Shown in pieces: positions 1-8,620 of a DNA stretch of 16,966 nucleotides; within the stretch, counting starts at the first letter, position 1; every line of letters starts with the position of its first letter. The stretch is taken from NCBI GenBank assembly GCA_027622355.1, contig JAQBZT010000024.1:1-16966 (forward strand). The letters are read 5' to 3'. The notes beneath the pieces are model-generated. The model was given only the letters and a program-made list of their open reading frames with translations. It had not been told where the DNA came from and searched no databases. This DNA comes from a bacterium (GTDB lineage: Bacteria; UBA8248). The position numbers were made by a program, and so were the translations under genes.

Positions 1-80
1 TTCCGGCGCACGACCACGCCGATCACCCCCAGGGTGAAGAGCGCCGCGCTTAGAATCAAATAGTGATTCACCGGTCCCAC
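1..80 (-). CDS. nuoK: NADH-quinone oxidoreductase subunit K (NuoK), N-terminal part only
   Basis: Only the first 26 or so codons are in the window; the gene runs off the left edge. The visible protein begins (M)GPVNHYLILSAALFTLGVIG, the start of the first membrane helix of the small three-helix NuoK subunit of the complex I membrane arm (family knowledge). The chosen start is a GTG at 80, preceded six bases upstream by a clear GGAGG ribosome site at 87-91; a second in-frame GTG lies at 71. It follows nuoJ by 21 bp on the same strand, the usual J-K order, so it should be co-transcribed with the rest of the operon. nuoL, nuoM and nuoN would be expected beyond the edge. Confidence 0.85.
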   Translation of the reverse strand, partial: MGPVNHYLILSAALFTLGVIGVVVRR

Positions 81-101
81 GTTACGCCTCCATCCGCCGC
101 G

Positions 102-623
102 CTACCGCGTCCGCCGGCGCGCCAGCACGACGGCGCCGATGACCCCCACGAACAAAAGAACCCCCATCGCCTGGAAGGGAAGCATGTACTGCGAAAAGAG
201 AAGCTTCCCGAGCAGCTGGGTATTGCCAATCTCCGCAATTTTTTCGGCCGGATACGCCCCGGCGGCGCCGGTTACGGCATTCCGCGCGGCCACGACATTG
301 AGAAGCAAAACGAAAATCGCCAGCGCGGCTACCACCCCGGCGAGTTTTTGCACCGGAAGCTGGAGCACCTGGCGCTCCTCGCGCCCGAGGTTGAGCAGCA
401 TGATGACGAACAGGAAAAGCACCATGATGGCCCCGGCGTAGATCACCACCTGAACGGCCGCGATAAACTCCGCGCCCAGGGTCAGATAAAGCCCGGCGAG
501 CCCCAAAAAACACAGGATCAGGCTGAGGACGCCGTGCAGCGGACTCGGCAGCGCCACCACGCCCACCGCGCCGGCAATCGTGATCACTCCGAGAAAATAA
601 AAGAAAACTTGCCCGGCCACCAT
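102..623 (-). CDS. nuoJ: NADH-quinone oxidoreductase subunit J (NuoJ)
   Basis: A 173-residue, very hydrophobic membrane protein with about five predicted helices. It carries the conserved NuoJ stretch around residues 50-80 (GAEFIAAVQVVIYAGAIMVL followed by a phenylalanine-rich helix and a conserved MLLNL). NuoJ is a membrane-arm subunit of proton-pumping complex I; the helix with the AGAIMVLFLFV motif carries the family's pi-bulge segment (family knowledge). The ATG at 623 is preceded by AAGGAAA. The protein ends in a short Arg-rich cytoplasmic tail (RRRTR). It lies 45 bp downstream of nuoI and 21 bp upstream of nuoK, in the standard operon order. The length is normal for a bacterial NuoJ. 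Confidence 0.95.
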   Translation of the reverse strand: MVAGQVFFYFLGVITIAGAVGVVALPSPLHGVLSLILCFLGLAGLYLTLGAEFIAAVQVVIYAGAIMVLFLFVIMLLNLGREERQVLQLPVQKLAGVVAALAIFVLLLNVVAARNAVTGAAGAYPAEKIAEIGNTQLLGKLLFSQYMLPFQAMGVLLFVGVIGAVVLARRRTR

Positions 624-668
624 TCTTTCCTTTTTGCTTACGGCCGGGCCCGCCCCGGCTTCCTTGGG

Positions 669-1148
669 TTAAACGTAGGTCAGCAGCTTCTTTTCGTCGT
701 AGCGGTGCTGCAACTCCGGCACCTCATCCGGCGTCTTCACGAGCAGATCTTTTTTCGCGTAGAGGAACTTGTCCCGATCGTCCTGACAGAATTCATACTC
801 GCTTCCGAGCACGATTGCCCCGACCGGACATGCTTCCTCGCAATATCCGCAAAAGATGCAGCGCAGCTCGTTGATCTCGTAGATGCGGGCGAAACGCTCC
901 CCCTTCGAGGTGGGATTCGCCGGATCGTTTTCCTCCGAATCCACGTAGATGCAGTCCACCGGGCAGGCCGCCGAGCAGAGCTTGCAGCCGACGCAGCGCT
1001 CCAAGCCGTCCTCCCAGAGGAGGAGCTTGTGGAGCCCCCGGTAGCCCTTCGGCATCTCTTCCTTCTCTTCGGGGTACTGCACCGTCTCGCGGTTCTTGAA
1101 AGCGTGCTTGAGCGTGAGCCACATCCCTCTGCAGATTTCGCCCAGCAT
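669..1148 (-). CDS. nuoI: NADH-quinone oxidoreductase subunit I (NuoI), two 4Fe-4S ferredoxin-type subunit
   Basis: The 159-residue product has two complete CxxCxxCxxxCP motifs: C52, C55, C58, C62 (CVGCKLCSAACP) and C97, C100, C103, C107 (CIFCGYCEEACP). These bind clusters N6a and N6b, which pass electrons from NuoG towards N2 in NuoB (family knowledge). The N-terminus (residues 1-35) is the usual amphipathic membrane-contact segment. The frame stays open upstream to 1262, but the ATG at 1148 gives a normal-length protein and has GAGG/AAGG just upstream. The longer start would overlap the nuoH coding end. It lies 38 bp after nuoH and 45 bp before nuoJ. Nothing unusual is seen. Confidence 0.96.
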   Translation of the reverse strand: MLGEICRGMWLTLKHAFKNRETVQYPEEKEEMPKGYRGLHKLLLWEDGLERCVGCKLCSAACPVDCIYVDSEENDPANPTSKGERFARIYEINELRCIFCGYCEEACPVGAIVLGSEYEFCQDDRDKFLYAKKDLLVKTPDEVPELQHRYDEKKLLTYV

Positions 1149-1186
1149 AGGCCTTACCTCTTCATTATCCGGCCCGGAGCGGCCGG

Positions 1187-2170
1187 CTAAAGCCCCAGGA
1201 ACGCAATCACGCCCGCCGTGGCAATCACGTTTAAAATCGAAAGCGGAAGGAGCACCTTCCACCCGAAACCCATCAATTGATCATACCGCAGGCGCGGCGT
1301 CGTCGCGCGAAGCCACATGAAAAAGAACATGAACAGCAGCACCTTGAGCAGGAACCAGACGACCGAGGGAAAGAAAGGCCCCCGCCATCCGCCCAGGAAA
1401 AATGTCGCCCCCACCGCCGAGAGCGTGATCATGTTGCAATACTCGGCGAGGAAGAACATGGCGAAGCCCATGCTGCTGTACTCGGTGTGAAACCCCGCCG
1501 TCAGCTCGCTCTCCGCCTCGGGAAGATCGAAGGGCGCGCGGTTCGTCTCGGCAACCATGCAGATGAGGAAGATCAAAAACCCCACCGGCTGCAGAACGAT
1601 GAAGGGCAGATCCGCCTGCGCCGCCACGATCCCCTTGAGGCTGAGCGTCCCCGAGATCATGATGACGCCCAGAAGCGAGAGGCCCATCGAGAGCTCGTAG
1701 CTGATCATCTGGGCCGAGGAGCGCAGTCCGCCCAGCAGAGGATACTTGCTGTTCGAGGCCCAGCCCGCCAGGACGATCCCGTAGATGCCGATGCCCGCCA
1801 GCGCGAAGATGTACAGGATGCCGACGTTCACATCGGCGATCACCAAATCCACCTTCCGGCCGAGAACGGTGATCGAGTCCCCGAAGGGAACCACCGCCAT
1901 CGCCGACATCGCCGGAATCAGCGTCACGATCGGCGCCAGAAGATAGATCGCCTTATCGGCCTGCGCCGGGATGAGGGACTCCTTGAACATGAGCTTGATG
2001 CCGTCGGCAATGGGCTGCAAAAGGCCCGCCGGGCCGACGCGGTTCGGCCCATAGCGCACCTGCAACAGGCCGAACACCCGCCGCTCCATCCAGGTCATGT
2101 AGGCCGCCAGAAGCAAAAGCCCGAAGAAGACCACGACCACCTTGATGAGGATCACAGCCAGATCGATCAT
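1187..2170 (-). CDS. nuoH: NADH-quinone oxidoreductase subunit H (NuoH)
   Basis: A 327-residue polytopic membrane protein matching the ND1/NuoH family, which joins the quinone chamber to the proton-pumping arm. Signature 1 is at residues 29-47 (ERRVFGLLQVRYGPNRVGP). Signature 2 is at 207-223 (AETNRAPFDLPEAESEL), the acidic loop facing the quinone site (family knowledge). About eight hydrophobic helices are visible and the length is typical. The start is fixed by context: the ATG at 2170 directly follows the nuoG stop codon (TAG then ATG with no gap), which suggests translational coupling. It is followed by nuoI after 38 bp. Confidence 0.97.
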   Translation of the reverse strand: MIDLAVILIKVVVVFFGLLLLAAYMTWMERRVFGLLQVRYGPNRVGPAGLLQPIADGIKLMFKESLIPAQADKAIYLLAPIVTLIPAMSAMAVVPFGDSITVLGRKVDLVIADVNVGILYIFALAGIGIYGIVLAGWASNSKYPLLGGLRSSAQMISYELSMGLSLLGVIMISGTLSLKGIVAAQADLPFIVLQPVGFLIFLICMVAETNRAPFDLPEAESELTAGFHTEYSSMGFAMFFLAEYCNMITLSAVGATFFLGGWRGPFFPSVVWFLLKVLLFMFFFMWLRATTPRLRYDQLMGFGWKVLLPLSILNVIATAGVIAFLGL

Positions 2171-4732
2171 CTAGGCCTCCGCCCCCACGGCCGCCGCCGC
2201 GCGCACCCGGATCTCCACTCCGCGGGCGCCGCCCGCCGCCGGGTCCAGCGCCCCTCCGCCCAGCGCCCGGAGTGCGCCCTCGGGCGCCCAGGCCAGTCCC
2301 GCCGGGAGCGACACGTCCACCCGGACGGGAAGGCGAAAGATCTCTCCGCCCATCTCGAACTCCGCCACCTCCCCGTGCACGAGGCCGGCGGCCTCCGCAT
2401 CGGGCGGGGCGAGCCGCAGGGCCGCCCCCGGCATGTCGGAAAGATGGAAGGCTGCCGAAACCGCGGCCCCCGAAAGCCAGAGCGTTGGCGCGAGCACGAG
2501 CCGAAGGCCGCCGCCCGCCGCCGAAGCCGGGGGGAGCGCCGCGGACTGATATACTTTTTTCGCTTCGCGCCTCAGGTGCACGCCGCTCTCCGGCAGACGC
2601 CCGACCGCCCCGGCATAGTCCGGCACCAGCTCGCGCATCTGTACCTTGATCTGATCCAGGCTCCCGGCCCGCATCGGGTGCCCCATCGCCCGGGCGATTT
2701 CCCCGAACACCTTCCACGTCTCCGGCAGAAGCCGATCGAGCGCGGGGCGCAGGGCCCGGCGCAGCGTCTGCACCCGCCGTTCTAGATTCGTGATCGTCCC
2801 CTCCTCTTCGTAGAGCGAGGGGGCGGGGAGAACGATGTCGGCATACTCCATGCTCGCGCACGTGTGCGCCGCGTGGAGGATCACCAGTCCGGCCGCCTCG
2901 AGCGCGCGGCGAGCCGCACCGGCGTCGGCCGCCTCCGTAATCGGATCGCACCCGAGCAGATAGATCGCCCTCAACTTCTTCTCGGCGAGGCCATCCAGAA
3001 TCTCCGCCGCGGGGAGACCCTTTTCCTGCGGGAGATCCCGGCGCCAGACCGCCGCGCAAGCCGCCGGCGGGAGCCCCTCCGGGTGCAGCCCCATGTCGAG
3101 GGCACCCTGAAGGTTCGCTCCCGATGCGGCAAACAAGAGGTCGGCCCCCAGAAGGAGCGAGAGATTCACCGCCTCGGCCGCCGTAGCCGGATCCTGCACG
3201 CCGGGCCCCACCACGACCACTACGCCTCCCCCCTCGGGGCGGAGCGCGCGGGCGGCCTCTGCGATCGACTCGGGGTCCATGTCCGCCTCGCGGCAAAGCG
3301 CCGCCGTGTCGGCTCCTTTCACCGCCTTTTGATATGCCTTTGCCCCTTCTCCATCCGGCGCCGCGCCCGCGCCGATCAGCGTCCCGGCCAGCGCCCGCAG
3401 GGCGCGCATCTCCTCGCCCGGAAGGGGATTGAGATGGATCATCCGCCCCTGCACCCGCAGATCGATCCGCCGCGGATGGAGGCTGATCAGGACCGCGCCG
3501 CCGCCGTGGGCCTTGCGGGCCTGGAGGGCGAGGATGGGGTGTTCCTCGAAGGGGTCTGCGCCGATGAGAAGCACCGCTTTCGCTTTGCCGATGTTTTCAA
3601 TCCCCCCGTGTCCGCCGAAGCCGCCAAGCGCGGCCCTTTGGGCTTCGCTCTGGGCGGCGTCCCTCGGATGGAGCCTGCAATCAACGTGCGGGCTGCCGAG
3701 AACGGTGCGGACGAAGGCGCCGAACTGGAAGGCGGCCTCGTTCGTGGCGCCCGCTCCGCCGAGGGCCGCGATGGCGCCGCCGCCCTCTTCCTTCACTTTC
3801 AAAAGGCGCGCCGCGGCTTCCGCGTAGGCTTCCGCCCAGCCGACGGGCTGGAGGGCGCCTTCCCTCCGGATCATGGGCTGGGTGATGCGCGCGGGGGCGT
3901 GGTTGGCGCTCCAGCCGAAACGGCCCACATCGCAGATCCAACTGTCGTTGACCCGCTCGTTCTCCCCGGCGGTCACCCGCTTCACCATTCCGTCCATGGT
4001 CCAGACCTGCTGGCGGCAGCCCACGCTGCACAGGGTGCAGGGCCCTTCCACCTTGTTCATCTCCCAGACGCGGGCGGTGAAGCGGTACTTGTTGTCGGTC
4101 AACGCCCCCACCGGGCAGATGTCGATCACGTTCCCCGAGACGATGCTGGTCAGGGGGAGCGACTCGAAGATGCCGACCTCGGTCCGGTCCCCGCGGTGGG
4201 CCCAGCCGAACTCGCCCCCGCCGTCGATCTCCTGGGTGTAGCGGATGCAGCGGGTGCAGTGCACGCACCGGTTCATCTCCGGTTGGATGTAGGCGCTGAT
4301 CTCTTTCTCGGGATAGATGCGCCGCTTCTCGTGGGTGCGGCTGATCGCCTTGCCGTAGGCCATGGTCTGATCCTGAAGCGGGCACTCCCCGCCCTGATCG
4401 CAGACCGGGCAATCGAGCGGGTGGTTCTTGAGGAGGAACTCGAAGACACCCTCCTGGGCCGCATCCACGCGCGGGGTGAGGGAACTCACCACCATGCCCT
4501 CGGCCGGCGGCATCGAGCAGGAGGTCTGCAGCTTCGGTATGGGATTGCCGCCCCCCGCGTCGAGCACCTCGACCAAGCAGGCCCGGCACTGGCCCACCAC
4601 CGAGAGATACTTGTGGTAGCAAAAGTGCGGAATATGAACGCCCGCGCGGAGCGCCGCCGCGAGGATGGTTTCGCCCTTGCGGGCCGTCATCTCCCGATCG
4701 TTCAGCGTAAATTTAATTTCCTGATCGGACAT
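2171..4732 (-). CDS. nuoG: NADH-quinone oxidoreductase subunit G (NuoG), multi-cluster subunit with N7 ligands
   Basis: An 853-residue soluble-arm subunit. The N-terminal ferredoxin domain holds a 2Fe-2S site (C38, C49, C52, C72). Next comes the His-ligated 4Fe-4S site (H104, C108, C111, C117), then a 4Fe-4S site (C156, C159, C162, C206). A further CxxCxxxC...C set (C232, C235, C239, C267) matches the N7 cluster, which only some bacterial NuoG proteins keep. The remaining 550 residues resemble the molybdopterin-oxidoreductase fold, which carries no cofactor in complex I (family knowledge). The frame is open to 4783, but the ATG at 4732 has TGAGGG just upstream and lies 7 bp past the nuoF stop; the 17 extra residues would overlap nuoF. 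The C-terminal half is Ala/Gly-rich, reflecting the high GC content. Confidence 0.96.
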   Translation of the reverse strand: MSDQEIKFTLNDREMTARKGETILAAALRAGVHIPHFCYHKYLSVVGQCRACLVEVLDAGGGNPIPKLQTSCSMPPAEGMVVSSLTPRVDAAQEGVFEFLLKNHPLDCPVCDQGGECPLQDQTMAYGKAISRTHEKRRIYPEKEISAYIQPEMNRCVHCTRCIRYTQEIDGGGEFGWAHRGDRTEVGIFESLPLTSIVSGNVIDICPVGALTDNKYRFTARVWEMNKVEGPCTLCSVGCRQQVWTMDGMVKRVTAGENERVNDSWICDVGRFGWSANHAPARITQPMIRREGALQPVGWAEAYAEAAARLLKVKEEGGGAIAALGGAGATNEAAFQFGAFVRTVLGSPHVDCRLHPRDAAQSEAQRAALGGFGGHGGIENIGKAKAVLLIGADPFEEHPILALQARKAHGGGAVLISLHPRRIDLRVQGRMIHLNPLPGEEMRALRALAGTLIGAGAAPDGEGAKAYQKAVKGADTAALCREADMDPESIAEAARALRPEGGGVVVVVGPGVQDPATAAEAVNLSLLLGADLLFAASGANLQGALDMGLHPEGLPPAACAAVWRRDLPQEKGLPAAEILDGLAEKKLRAIYLLGCDPITEAADAGAARRALEAAGLVILHAAHTCASMEYADIVLPAPSLYEEEGTITNLERRVQTLRRALRPALDRLLPETWKVFGEIARAMGHPMRAGSLDQIKVQMRELVPDYAGAVGRLPESGVHLRREAKKVYQSAALPPASAAGGGLRLVLAPTLWLSGAAVSAAFHLSDMPGAALRLAPPDAEAAGLVHGEVAEFEMGGEIFRLPVRVDVSLPAGLAWAPEGALRALGGGALDPAAGGARGVEIRVRAAAAVGAEA

Positions 4733-4739
4733 CTCACCC

Positions 4740-6038
4740 TCAACCCGGATAGGGGCTGTCGTGCGGGCACCGCCCGCGGTCAATGTGTTCCTGAAATTCG
4801 CCGCGGAATTTATTGACGAACGCGCCGAACATCATGGCGCACGCATCCGAGAGCACGCAGATGGTGTTCCCCCGCATGTTGGGATCGATCGAACCCAGCG
4901 TGGCCAGATCGTCCGGCTGGCCCAGCCCGTTCTCGATCCGGCTGATGATCTGGGCCACCCAGCCCGTCCCCTCGCGGCAGACCGAGCACTGACCGCATGA
5001 TTCGTGCTCGAAGAAAAGCGCGAGCCGTTGCGCAGCCTGCACCATGCAGGTGGTCTCGTCCATGACGATGACGCCCCCGCTGCCACCCATGCTTCCGGCT
5101 CGGGCGAGGGAGTCAAAGTCCATCTTGATCTTGTCCTCGTAGACTTCCTTGGCCGTGAGGCAGGGCGCGCTCGCCCCGCCTGGAATCACCGCCTTGAGCT
5201 TTCTCCCGCCGCGGATGCCGCCGCAGTGCTCCTCGATGATCTCTGCGCAGGTCAGCCCGAGGGGAAGCTCGTAGAGGCCCGGCTTTTCCACGTGGCCCGA
5301 GACGCAGTACATCCGCGTGCCGGTGTTCTTCTCGTCAATGCCGATCCCGGCGAACCACTCGGACCCTTTGTTGATGATGTGCGGGAGGTTCGAGAGCGTC
5401 TCGACGTTGTTGATGACGGTGGGCCGCCCGTAGAGGCCGACCACCGCCGGGAAGGGCGGCTTCAGCCGCGGGTGGCCGCGCTTGCCCTCGAGCGATTCGA
5501 GCAGCCCGGTCTCCTCCCCGCAGATGTAGGCCCCGGCCCCGCGGTGGGCGTAGATGTCGCAGGAAAAACCACTGCCCAGAATGTTCTCCCCGATGTAGCC
5601 CTTCTCGTAGGCCTCCGTGAGGGCGTGCTCGACCGCGCGCCAGGGGGCGACGAACTCCCCGCGGATGTAGATGTAGGCCTTCTCGATGCCGACGGCGTAG
5701 CAGGCGATCAGGATGCCCTCGATGAGCTGGTGCGGATCGCGCAGCATCAGCTCCCGATCCTTGAAGGTGCCCGGCTCGCCCTCGTCCGCGTTCACCGCCA
5801 GGTACTTCGGCCCCTCTATCTGGGGCACGAAGCTCCACTTGAGGCCGCACGGGAAACCCGCCCCGCCGCGGCCGCGCAGGCCGGAGGCCTTGACCGTCTC
5901 GATGACATCGGCCGGATCGGTCTCCCCCAGAATTTTTTTGATCGCCGCGTAGCCGCCGTCGGCTTCATAGCCGGCGAGGGTCGCGGCCTCGGGGTTGCCG
6001 AAGCGGCCCGTCACGATCTTTTCCATCACCAGTGCCAT
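4740..6038 (-). CDS. nuoF: NADH-quinone oxidoreductase subunit F (NuoF), NADH/FMN-binding
   Basis: A 432-residue protein of normal length. The glycine-rich NADH/FMN signature lies at residues 54-68 (LRGRGGAGFPCGLKW), and the second FMN-contact region is NADEGEPGTFKDRE at 83-96. The 4Fe-4S (N3) ligands are C348, C351 and C354 (ESCGQCSVCREGT) plus C394. NuoF oxidises NADH, passes electrons through FMN to N3, and works with NuoE and NuoG at the tip of the peripheral arm (family knowledge). The ATG at 6038 has only a weak purine-rich region upstream and lies 6 bp after the nuoE stop, so coupling to nuoE is likely. An alternative ATG four codons in (6026) has no better ribosome site. Confidence 0.97.
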   Translation of the reverse strand: MALVMEKIVTGRFGNPEAATLAGYEADGGYAAIKKILGETDPADVIETVKASGLRGRGGAGFPCGLKWSFVPQIEGPKYLAVNADEGEPGTFKDRELMLRDPHQLIEGILIACYAVGIEKAYIYIRGEFVAPWRAVEHALTEAYEKGYIGENILGSGFSCDIYAHRGAGAYICGEETGLLESLEGKRGHPRLKPPFPAVVGLYGRPTVINNVETLSNLPHIINKGSEWFAGIGIDEKNTGTRMYCVSGHVEKPGLYELPLGLTCAEIIEEHCGGIRGGRKLKAVIPGGASAPCLTAKEVYEDKIKMDFDSLARAGSMGGSGGVIVMDETTCMVQAAQRLALFFEHESCGQCSVCREGTGWVAQIISRIENGLGQPDDLATLGSIDPNMRGNTICVLSDACAMMFGAFVNKFRGEFQEHIDRGRCPHDSPYPG

Positions 6039-6044
6039 CTGCGG

Positions 6045-6680
6045 CTACACTCCTTCATTCGCCGAATCGTCGGCGCTTTTTGCTTCTCCCCCGTCCGCCG
6101 CGACGGCGGCCGGCTGTTCCTCGCGCGGCGAGCCGGCCTCATCGGCCCCGATCGGCCGGAGCGGCTCGCCCTTCTCTATCGCCCCGATGATGCCGTCCAG
6201 CATCCCGGGGGTGACGTTCTCGAAATAATCCTCGTTCACCTGCAGGCAGGGGGCGCCGCCGCAGGCGCCGAGGCATTCCATCTTTTCGATCGAATACTTC
6301 CCGTCCGCGCGCGTCTCGCCCGCCTTGCACCCGAGCCGCCGCTCCAGCTGACGCAGCACCCCCGCCGCTCCGAGCAGCGCGCAGGGGAGGTTCGAGCAAA
6401 GCTGGAAGTGGAACGCGCCGATCGGCTTCGTCTTGAGCATAGTGTAAAAGCTCACCACCCCCCAGACTTCCATCGGGGAGATGCCGAAGATTTCAGCGAC
6501 GTGCTGCATCGCATCCCGGGTGAGGTAGCCCGCCTGCTTCTGGGCCAGCTGCAGGGCCGGGATCAGGGCCGAGCGCCTGATGGGGTATTTGGCGATGATG
6601 CGATCCAACTCGGCCCGGTTCTCGGGGGTGAACGCGAACCCTTTCATCTGCAGCGCGTAGGAAAAACGGCCTTCGCTCAA
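6045..6680 (-). CDS. nuoE: NADH-quinone oxidoreductase subunit E (NuoE), 2Fe-2S thioredoxin-like
   Basis: A 211-residue product with the NuoE 2Fe-2S ligand pattern: C95 and C100 (QLCSNLPC) and C136 and C140 (CLGAC), in a thioredoxin-like domain after an N-terminal helical region. It holds cluster N1a beside the FMN of NuoF (family knowledge). The chosen start is a TTG at 6680, supported by a strong GAGGGAG ribosome site about seven bases upstream. The first internal ATG (codon 12, 6647) has no such site and would trim the helical domain. About 35 C-terminal residues (177-211) form an Ala/Glu/Asp-rich, low-complexity tail beyond the usual domain end, which makes it longer than the common 160-175 residues. 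It lies between nuoD and nuoF. Confidence 0.95.
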   Translation of the reverse strand: MSEGRFSYALQMKGFAFTPENRAELDRIIAKYPIRRSALIPALQLAQKQAGYLTRDAMQHVAEIFGISPMEVWGVVSFYTMLKTKPIGAFHFQLCSNLPCALLGAAGVLRQLERRLGCKAGETRADGKYSIEKMECLGACGGAPCLQVNEDYFENVTPGMLDGIIGAIEKGEPLRPIGADEAGSPREEQPAAVAADGGEAKSADDSANEGV

Positions 6681-6701
6681 AACACGCTCCCTCGTCTGAA
6701 T

Positions 6702-7925
6702 CTAGCGGTCGATCTCGCCGAGAACGATATCAATGCTCCCGATGGCGGCGACGGCATCGCCCAACAGGCTGCCCACCACCATTTCGGAAAGCGCAAACAG
6801 ATTCGCAAAACTGGGCGCCCGCACCTTCACCTTGTAGGGGCTGGGGCTCCCGTCGCTGATGATGTAGTAGCCGATCTCTCCCCGGGGGGATTCGATGGCC
6901 TGGTACACCTCGCCCGCCGGGACGTCGTAGCCCTCGGTGAATATCTTGAAGTGGTGGATCAGGGCTTCCATGTCGTGGGAGAGCTGCTCCTTGGGCGGGG
7001 GAACCACCTTGGGGTCATCGGCCATCAGGGGCCCCTCGGGCATCCCCGCCAAGGCCTGAAGGGCGATCTTCCGGGACTCGCGCATCTCGGCGATCCGCAC
7101 GCGGTAGCGATCGTAGACATCGCCGTTTTCGCCGAGCGGAACCGTGAAATTGAAATCGCCGTAGGCCAGGTAGGGCTCTTTCTTGCGGATGTCGTAGTCC
7201 ACCCCGCAGGCGCGAAGCAGCGGGCCGGTCACGCCGTAGGCCAGCGCCTTCTCGGCCGAGATCGGGCAAACCCCCTGGCTGCGGCGCTTGTAGATCGGAT
7301 TTTCGGTCAACAGCTCCTCATACTCATCCACCCGGTCGGGAAACTGATCGAGAAATGCCCGGCACTCGCCGTAAAACTCGGGATAGGGCTCGCGCGCGAC
7401 GCCGCCCACGCGGAAGTAGCTGGTCATCATCCGGACCCCGGACACCTTCTCGAAAATCTTGAGGAGCGCTTCGCGCTCGCGGAAGCAGTAGAGAAAAACC
7501 GTCATGGCGCCGATATCGAGGCCGTGGGTGCCGAGCCAGACGAGGTGGCTGCCGATCCGCGTGAGCTCGGCGAGGAGCACCCGGAGGTACTGGCACCGGC
7601 GGGGCACTTCCATACCGAGAAGCTTTTCCACCGCCAGCACATAGCCCAGATTGTTCGACATCGGCGCGAGGTAGTCCATCCGGTCGGTCATCGGGAGGGC
7701 TTTGTTGTAGGTCCTCCCCTCCATGCTTTTCTCGATGCCGGTGTGGAGGTAGCCGATGACGGGTTTGCAGGAGAGAACGGTCTCGCCCTCGAGTTCCATC
7801 TCGAGCCGGAGCACGCCGTGGGTGCTCGGATGCTGCGGGCCCATGTTCAGGGTCATCGTCTCGGTGCGGATGGGACCGAGAAGATCCGGATCATGCTCGA
7901 TGATTCGCGGGGCCTCTGCAGCCAT
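6702..7925 (-). CDS. nuoD: NADH-quinone oxidoreductase subunit D (NuoD), 49-kDa type
   Basis: A 407-residue subunit of full family length, ending in the typical VLGEIDR. Residues 27-40 carry the family signature NMGPQHPSTHGVLR with H32 and H36. Y85 in DRMDYLAPMSNNLGY matches the tyrosine that, with the His of the N-terminal loop, binds the quinone head group (family knowledge). NuoD shares the [NiFe]-hydrogenase large-subunit fold and forms the quinone cavity with NuoB and NuoH. The ATG at 7925 has AGGAG seven bases upstream. In this operon nuoC and nuoD are separate genes 33 bp apart, unlike the fused nuoCD of enterobacteria. Confidence 0.97.
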   Translation of the reverse strand: MAAEAPRIIEHDPDLLGPIRTETMTLNMGPQHPSTHGVLRLEMELEGETVLSCKPVIGYLHTGIEKSMEGRTYNKALPMTDRMDYLAPMSNNLGYVLAVEKLLGMEVPRRCQYLRVLLAELTRIGSHLVWLGTHGLDIGAMTVFLYCFREREALLKIFEKVSGVRMMTSYFRVGGVAREPYPEFYGECRAFLDQFPDRVDEYEELLTENPIYKRRSQGVCPISAEKALAYGVTGPLLRACGVDYDIRKKEPYLAYGDFNFTVPLGENGDVYDRYRVRIAEMRESRKIALQALAGMPEGPLMADDPKVVPPPKEQLSHDMEALIHHFKIFTEGYDVPAGEVYQAIESPRGEIGYYIISDGSPSPYKVKVRAPSFANLFALSEMVVGSLLGDAVAAIGSIDIVLGEIDR

Positions 7926-7958
7926 GGTGGGCTCCTGCGTCCGCCGGAAGCCGGCGGG

Positions 7959-8507
7959 CTAGTCCTTCGCCGCGGGCTTCCCTAGCGGCGTTTCCCTGAA
8001 CGTGAACTCCACCGGCTCTCTTCCGATGTCGAAATCCTTCCGGTGGGGATATCCTTCAAAACCCTCGGGTGTGAGAATGCGCTCGAGGGCCGGATGTCCC
8101 TCGAAGCGGATTCCCACCATGTCGTAGGCCTCACACTCGTGCGCGAGCGCCGCGGGCCAGATGTCCCCGACGCTCGGCACGGCCGGGGCCAGATCGTCTT
8201 CGCAGAAAACCTCCAGCCGGAAGCGCTTCGCCCGGCCCAGGTCCAGCAGGTCGTAAACCACCTTGAAGCGGCGCGGGGCCGGAAGCTCGAGGCAGTCCAC
8301 ACCGGAAACATGGCTCAGCAAAGAGAACCCGCGCACCTCCAGCAAGAGGCGGGCCGCCTCCCGCAAAGCGGACGGAGACACCTCGGCCGTCACCTGTCCG
8401 CGGTGCGCGCGGACGGAGACAAACCCCTCGCCCAGCTTCGCGCGAAGGGCTTCGGCGTCCGGGTCCGCCGCGTCCACACCATCTTTTCTGGAAAGCTCTT
8501 CTTCCAC
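7959..8507 (-). CDS. nuoC: NADH-quinone oxidoreductase subunit C (NuoC), 30-kDa type
   Basis: The product is 182 residues from the GTG at 8507. It has the complex I 30-kDa signature: an ECEAYDMVGIRFEGHPALER stretch (residues 124-143) followed by ILTPEGF...YPHRKDF, and the upstream SHVSGVD segment near residue 66. NuoC is a small peripheral-arm scaffold subunit without cofactors (family knowledge). The start is uncertain. An in-frame ATG at 8543 would add twelve residues but has no ribosome site, while the GTG at 8507 follows GGAAGG at a plausible distance. A gap of 77-113 bp separates it from nuoB, larger than elsewhere in the operon, and I see no separate gene in it. The C-terminus (KPAAKD) is ordinary. 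Confidence 0.9.
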   Translation of the reverse strand: MEEELSRKDGVDAADPDAEALRAKLGEGFVSVRAHRGQVTAEVSPSALREAARLLLEVRGFSLLSHVSGVDCLELPAPRRFKVVYDLLDLGRAKRFRLEVFCEDDLAPAVPSVGDIWPAALAHECEAYDMVGIRFEGHPALERILTPEGFEGYPHRKDFDIGREPVEFTFRETPLGKPAAKD

Positions 8508-8620
8508 CTTGCCCACCTTCCGGCATCCACCCGCAGCGCCCATGCGAATGCCGCGAGGAATTCAATTCTGAGACGCTCTCCCGCTGGTGCCGCTACTCGC
8601 CTTCCCAAAAGCGCGGCGGT

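Noticed and set aside
5004..7985. A 993-codon open frame on the plus strand opposite nuoC-nuoF, and similar long frames at 1277-2785 and 2864-4816
   Set aside because: They lie opposite well-recognised nuo genes and are a side effect of GC-rich codon use, which rarely makes antisense stops. The proteins are His/Arg/Asp-rich without domain-like patterns or ribosome sites.
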